Assembly (NCBI GenBank): GCA_022495005.1
Contig: JAGYXB010000365.1
Location: forward strand, 124,001 to 188,000
DNA: 64,000 bases
Direction: 5' to 3'
Source: Rhyacophila brunnea
Lineage: Eukaryota > Arthropoda > Insecta > Trichoptera > Rhyacophilidae
Positions 57,759 through 64,000 of this stretch are shown here, one piece after another. Position 1 is the stretch's first letter. Each line of letters starts with the position of its first letter. The notes below the pieces were generated by a model. The model did not search any database. It was not told the DNA's origin and saw only the letters and a list, made by a program, of their open reading frames with translations. Made by a program: the position numbers and the translations under genes.

Positions 57759-60386
57759 GGTGTTTTCTAATTTAATTGCTCATCAGTAGTAAATCTCAAA
57801 ATACAATATGACACATACTGACACCATAGTAATTTTGACTATTATACCACTTCTACATACAATTGACGGAATTGATAGGAAGGTTCAGTTAAACAAAAAT
57901 TATAACTCGTCGTAAAGAGAAAGTACCATATATTAGTGGAATAAGATAGTACACAGTTCACATTACTTTTCTTATTACTAGTTCGTATATGCAGGCACAT
58001 CGTATGAAGGTTCGTTTTATGTCTCGTTAGCTAACATTAACGCTAAAATTTTCCCTGTTTTTATAATAATTTCGCTAAGTTTAAAAAATAAAAAAGAAGA
58101 ACGTTTAAACGTGGTTTCACGTCGACGCAGGATCGGGGACTTATTCCCTTTTTCTTTATTTTTCTGGCTTGGTTACAGTTGAACCCGGCAATCTACCTCG
58201 AGGCTCGATTTAGAATATCGTCCGATATTTTTGGCCAATGAGACGATCGGAAACTTTCGCCATCCTTTTCAAGGTTTAACCCTACGCAGTGTGCCAACAA
58301 ATACATTGTTATCTTAAAAGCTAGTATTACTTCTCAAATCTAACAGATTTTATTTAATATTTATCTTTTATTTGGACCTTGCTTTCGTTCTGTTTACCTC
58401 TTTTACTTTCTTATATTCCGATCGGTAGTCTATTATTTTCCTTTAATTATTAAGTGATGATTTGTATTTGTCTACGATATATATTAAATTTCTTATGTGT
58501 GCTTTTTTATTTGAATTAAAATTATTTTTTTGTTAAAATTAATATTTTTCGAATTTGTTCCTCTAACGCAGTGGTTCTCACTTGTAATTTAACTGTGGCC
58601 CCTCAATTGACATTGAAAATTTTATTGAAACGTCTGGTAACCGCATCAAATTTAACTTTTGTTGTGATAGAAAAAAATAAAACTAAATCATATTTACTAA
58701 AAAAACGGATTAATTTATTTATAGACAAGTCCATTGAAGAAAAGACATTTGAACATTTTAATACATATCTATTTATTTAAAGTAATGCAAAAAAAATCCT
58801 GAATCTCCTTTTTTCCAATGCGATCCGCATGGCTGCTTCTGAGTTTACATCTCTCAACTGGCTTCGATATTGGTTTTTTTATGAAGACCTGTCACCTCCG
58901 AAAAGAGGGAGGCGTAGGTTGCGCTGGACCCCTCCGTGGTGAAGTAAGGTCAAGGTTATCGTCTGCTGGATTCTTTCCGGGACATGCTATGCTCGATTGA
59001 CAAGGCGGATTTCAAGGATAATGGCGTATTTTATTTGACGAAATTCATTACAGTTTACAGTACAGCGTATAAAACATTTTTTAACAAAAATATTTATAAA
59101 ATAAATAAATTCACGGAGGTGCGTCGGTTCCGAGCAACTGATGCGAGAGACAAAAAACGAATGAATGAACCTTTTTGGGAGCCAGGTCAACTCCAGACAA
59201 GAATAAAATAATACCTACAAATTCTGTCACTGAAAAATGACAAAAAGGCGTGCTTCGCAACATACCCGAAGCTTGTAAGTGAGTACCTGGGGTTCGAAGC
59301 AGACCCTTCGATGTGCGTCTTGCATTTCTGAGAATTTTCGCCTGGCTCGAAAAACTATTACCTACCCTACCTAGTAGGCTAGGAGGTACAATTTAATAGT
59401 AGGCTAGTAAGTATAATTTTAAAATATTTCTTTGCTAAGTACATCGCCGGCCTTTTGAAAGATGCGTGCGTATTTTTTTTTAATTTAAGCCGGCTGGCAA
59501 ATAATTATTGCTTACTAGGTAAAATCGATCAGATATATTTATACAAAATTATATGAAAACAGTTTTGAGTGTAACAAGACTAAATACTATTGTATTGTAT
59601 GGCTTGAGATGAATGAATTATTTATATTTAATCATTATGCAATGAATTCAATTTAAATGATGCTAATTATTAAGTACTTATGAATTTAATATAGCTTTAG
59701 AGTTTGGGACAATGATTGTGACGCTAGGTAGGTAGGTACGAATTTAATGACAAGGCTGCTGATAAAGTAATTATTCTTAATAATAATACCTACTTATTTA
59801 TAAAACAATACCTACCTATTTAGTTTAGACTTTGTTGGCTAAGTTTCAAAAGGGTGACAATAATATTTTTTAACATCTAAGCTTACGGACTAGAAATTTC
59901 TGTCTCGTAGTCGGCTCATGTCTGCATGAACCACCCAATGATGATTCAGGCCTCATGGCCTTGGATCCTCGGAGGATGCCATGCTTTAGGCGGTAACAGT
60001 GCATTACTGAATATTTTTTCACAGTATACCTACAGTAGTAGGGAAAATCGACAATATTAATTATGTTATTATAATGTGTTGCAATAAGTTAAATTGTTAC
60101 AAATTCTTTGAATTGACTTGATTCTTGGTCTTATAACTTCGACAAGAATTTTTCAACCGTGGTATTATTAAAATGATTTTTAAGTAAGTAAGTGTTTGGT
60201 CATGATTCATTTCCTAATGTACATGTTAATCTCATTTATAGTCCTATGAAATTTTTATTTGTCAAAATTTTGATTGATAGGACGAAGGTTCCTTACTTAT
60301 TACATGTTCAGCTGACTAATAGGCTGAAAGAACGATGATCCAGCCTCTTAGTGCTCTAGAAGGGACGTCTGCTGAAGGCGGACAGT
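57759..60386. other. Single-copy flank downstream of ZF3
   Basis: Possible ZF3 poly(A) signal AATAAA at 58088-58093. GC-richer segments at 58100-58270, 58870-58990 and 59240-59340 may be old transposon pieces but show no recognisable domain. GTAGGCTAG near 59380 and 59400 is a short repeat. No gene supported. Confidence 0.4.
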
Positions 60387-60531
60387 TCTGTCGCTGCTTA
60401 TACGGGTGAAATAACTTTCTTTTGCAGTGTTTGTTCTACTAAATTCTTGCAGGTTGATTAACCTAGAATACCCAACAAAACACAAACTGGGAAAAACCCA
60501 TATCATTGTTTTGTTGATAAAAATTCTTGAA
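60387..60531 (+). pseudogene. Relic of a C2H2 zinc finger
   Basis: Reads AYTGEITFFCSVCSTKFLQV, stop, then NKTQTGKNPYHC, which follows HTGEKPFHCSVCSxKFxQ...HxxxHTGEKPYHC with decayed histidines. About one and a half fingers remain. Suggests that the family once extended further right. Confidence 0.55.
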
Positions 60532-60764
60532 GCAGTGGTGTTATTCATTCGGATACATAATTTGAATCGCAAACTATTTCGTGGGGCGTGGTTTAAAAAT
60601 ACAATATTCAATAGGACACTAGAACACTTGGCAGCCAAATTTTCGACCTCGGCGATGGAAAATTTAAGACAGGAACTATCACTCAGGTGTTTGATTCATA
60701 CGATAGACCCTCAACGCATCTTGTATATTTTAAATTATCAACGACTGTAATCTCCCTTCAATAA

Positions 60765-61670
60765 GGCCCGTTTTAGACGGGACACCGGTGTCGCGCTCGT
60801 ATATAACATCGGCGCCTTTGTATTCGAATAAATGGGCCTTTGTATTATGTTTGTTAACGCCTCAGAATTAATGAGGCAACGCATAATTTCTCGTTATAAA
60901 TTATTAGAACATAAAACAGGCTGCGGTAATAAAAACAAGTGTATCGGTGGCTTTTTTTTTCTAGATGTCTTTATGGATACCTCATTTACTATCGAGGTTT
61001 CTTAAGGACTTTGGCACGCAAACTACTCTACTTGATGCTAGTCAAATGAAAATTGTGCCGGCTGAGAGAATATGCCTTATTGAAAACGGTTCTTCTACCC
61101 GCATCGGGTATTGCTAATTTGAATTCGGCCAGGGCCTATGAAACCGCCTTGCAAAAACCCTGGAAAATTCTTAGTAGCGTAAGGCGGAGGTGATTCTGAT
61201 GAATATTTTGTCGTATTCATTGGGAACTGAGGACAGCGATTTGTATTCGAGTTTTTTTTCCCGTGGTAAAAGAAATGTCGCATAGGACTGATATTCTGAG
61301 TATATATTTATCTTATCTTATAATATGATTGCGGTCACTGGATCTGAAAGATTCACATCATTACATTCATGTCACCATTTATTATTTTCATTCTTTTTAT
61401 TACATCAATACAGAAATTAAAAAGTGCATCTCTTCCGGCCTCGTTTTCCATGGTCCCCGGAAGGTCTCAAATGTCCGCATCTGCCATCTGTAATAAAAAG
61501 TTCAGGTTGTGCCACTGAGAATGTAGCGGCCGACGGAAAAGTGTACCGGTCACGCATTGACTCATTAACTCTGGGGCATTCATAAACATAAAACAAAGGC
61601 CCCTTTATTTGAATACAAAGGCTTCCTATATTATACGAGCGCGACACCGGTGTCTCGTCTGAAACGGGCC
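60765..61670. mobile_element. Non-autonomous DNA transposon with about 110-bp inverted termini
   Basis: Left end GGCCCGTTTTAGACGGGACA CCGGTGTCGCGCTCGTATA; right end reversed GGCCCGTTTCAGACGAGACA CCGGTGTCGCGCTCGTATA. Similarity continues through CCTTTGTATT and TTATGTTT for about 110 bp. Flanks are ...CAATAA and TATATC..., so the target duplication is unclear. The GGCCCGTTT start would fit PIF/Harbinger-type MITEs (inference). No coding capacity seen. Confidence 0.75.
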
Positions 61671-64000
61671 TATATCTCGCCGTTCTCAAGACAACTCTTT
61701 GTTTTTTATGACCCGAAGACATCAATCCTTACAACATCATCATATCATCACTCTCATGTATGATTGAATCTGCGGACCCACTCTGATTGAGTTTACAGAT
61801 TAAATTTGACTCTAATACAAAGTGCCGGGGAGAGAAATGGCACAAGGAACTAACAAAAAAGAAAATGAATTAAGAATTTATTAAGTATAAACAGCAAAAA
61901 CGAAGTTAATAATTATACGGACAGCAAATTTATGTAATGAGATCTTCAACGCCCGAAGTAAGACGCCGCAATTTTTTTAAATTCCTAAAACTTAATATCT
62001 AATTATTGCTTCCACTCATTCCTTACACACCAGCACAACCTTTCATACAACGTCACAAACATATTTTTACATATTACATTTTTATACAGCTTAAATGGTC
62101 AAAGCCTAACATCATTCTTCATCTATCATACTATTTCTTTCCGGTTTCATCCCTGTTTCATGTTCCCAGCCTCAAGAACACAAAACGTGGGCTCATCCTG
62201 AAAAAAAAACAACAACTTCCTGCTAGACAACTAAGTGATACGATCATATGTTTTTTTTCTGCTCCGTTAATAATTATTGACCTAGGAGATCAAGAGCAAA
62301 AACTTTAGGCCTACAAAACCTTATTTAAGACGGGAAGTTTACGGGCATGTCAGTACCTACTAAAATTTCTATATTTTTGTACAAGAAATTGGTGAAAAGT
62401 ACCGACTATAATTTCGCAATTAAAGAACATTTGGATATCCTAGAAAAAATGCTCGAAAAACGTACATTAATAAAACCTTTGACTTTGGTTTAAATGATTT
62501 TTTTTGAATTCGTCGGGAAGCGTTGGTCGTTTTTGGTTGGAATAGGTACCTGTATAAAAAGAAATCCCGGAATTTCCTAAATTTTCCGTTATTTTTTTGG
62601 TGAGAAGCAAAAATCTACACATTTTTAATAACGCTTACTGTCCTGCAAACTTATCTAAAGAACGCTCAAAAATAATTGAACTACGGACTATCATAATATA
62701 GATATCATTTTGAAAACGTCATTTGAATGCAGATTCTGTCCAATTGCGAGTCTTGGTTGGGTGGTTCATTCCACAGATAAGTTTGTAGGTCTGTAGATAC
62801 TATAATTTTTGCCGAAATAAAAATAATATAATAAGAAGGCAACACTGTCCCATGTAGAGAGGTATCATTAGTGTTTCCAACCGTACTATAATTGAGTCGT
62901 ATAGTTCCTATATACGATAAGTGCACTTTTGGTCAAAATTGAGATAATGATGACATTTTTTTTCTACCGCCAGCACTCCACAATTTGGTTCAGTTGATTC
63001 GTTCCTAAAAGCTATAAATTCATATGAAAAGAGAGTTTCAAAATCACGATGAATTCCTATCGGCGATAATTCCACGGTGCGGTTGGTTCCTAAGGCCGAT
63101 AAATCCATGCGACCTTGTAGACAGCCAATCAGCATCGAGCATTTGCTAAAATCAACATGGCCGTTGTAGCAGTTCGCGTTATCAAAAGTGTCTCAAGTTT
63201 TTAATAGAAATACAATGAAATAATGTTTGATCTTACCCAGAATGTTGCTGGAAGCGGAAGTGGAAAGAAATACATCAAGGAAACGATTCATCAATTATGG
63301 AAAAAGAACGTGGATCATCGGGAAAGGTATTTAAATAAGACTATTTTGCATTAAATGTTGGCAAATACTGGGTGATTGAGAATTTCTTTCGAATTGAACA
63401 ATTGTTTTTATTTTAGTTATTTCCGTACTTTTTTGTAATAATTGTTCTACCTGCACAAAATAAAATCTGTGTGAATGTAAACTTCCCTCGTTTCAAATAA
63501 TGGTTTTTTAATAAGATTTTTTTATAACATTTTTTTCTGTTAAAAATTACTCGGAATACGTTTATTTTAAAAAAAATTTATTGTGATTACATTCTTGATA
63601 GTAAAAAAGTGTCAAAATTATACATAATAGGTACATTGTGTAAAAGTGAATGTTGTTTTTTCAATGTATGCTTGATCCAGTGCAAGGGCCTGATGGGTTG
63701 GGCGAATGGCTAACAACCATTCCTCGAAAAAAAGGGTCTCTTAATATAACCTTCACTCTGTGGAGGTTCATATGCTCTGCTTAGGAGCGAAGACGGTAAT
63801 TACATGTGTGTATCTTTTTCTACTATCACTTACCTAAAAAATCTTTTTAAGTTACCTAACCATGTTATATTTTTGTGATTTTATTTTACTAATCATTCGT
63901 CTATTAGATGAAGAGAAGACAAAACTTATGTTTGATTCGTTCTAATGTATTAGGTTTTATGATAATAAATACATATAAAAAAAATACGATTTTTATTTTA
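61671..64000. other. Single-copy right end, no confident gene
   Basis: AT-rich. A possible short exon at about 63233-63327 (MLLEAEVERNTSRKRFINYG, ending GGGAAAG|GTATTT) has a plausible donor but no recognisable family. Other frames have no domain. Confidence 0.35.

Overview
The window is AT-rich animal nuclear DNA and most likely lepidopteran. The grounds are abundant GTAGGTAC/TACCTACC strings, retroposon 3' tails of the form GGAGGAGGCCTT...CAGGCTGATGATGATGA, tRNA-derived SINEs, spliced genes with GT/AG introns, and a dense mix of piggyBac, PIF/Harbinger, P-element-like, Penelope-like and MITE sequences. There is no prokaryotic gene organisation. No species can be named from the sequence alone.

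The dominant structure is a large direct duplication. Positions 1-30005 (copy A; its left end lies before the window) recur at 33106-55219 (copy B), with only a few substitutions per kb where I compared them. The step between copies is 33105 bp at first and changes at discrete indels: a 178-bp loss in A near 5269; about 1.5 kb of extra zinc-finger repeats in B; a 2064-bp piggyBac insertion only in A (17799-19862); a 6.3-kb block present in A (20962-27262, holding a complete Harbinger element) and absent in B; and a 1162-bp TTAA-flanked foldback element only in A (28111-29272). Homology stops inside a SINE at 30005/55219. Positions 30006-33105 link the copies and carry an unidentified TIR transposon; 55220-64000 is single-copy in the window. 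A true tandem duplication and two haplotypes placed end to end in an assembly would look alike here.

Layout of one copy (A/B): Penelope-like GIY-YIG fragment with inverted termini (0.55-1.35 kb / 33.6-34.4 kb); truncated THAP/P-element transposase gene on the minus strand (1.7-3.5 / 34.8-36.6 kb); zinc-finger gene ZF1 on the plus strand, with duplicated leader exons, a dead LINE in its last intron and a long partly pseudogenised finger array (4.3-10.3 / 37.4-45.0 kb); SINE/MITE-rich DNA; zinc-finger pseudogene ZF2 on the minus strand (14.4-21.1 / 49.1-53.7 kb); first exon of ZF3 (27.7 / 54.1 kb). ZF3 is complete only at 54076-57758 because the duplication ends in its intron 1.

ZF1, ZF2 and ZF3 are one local gene family. 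Each has exon 1 (MD[VI]K.E ... CNFE), exon 2 (acidic, with IKPE/IKRE-type motifs) and one large exon with a short NIK[QE]E motif and an array of C2H2 fingers; all introns are phase 0. The N-terminal parts are rich in the SUMO-acceptor consensus (hydrophobic-K-x-E). I infer nuclear, sequence-specific DNA-binding regulators. The finger array of ZF1 differs in finger order between the near-identical copies, so the probable DNA specificity is changing quickly. This fast-evolving family, embedded in transposon-driven structural change, is the most interesting content.
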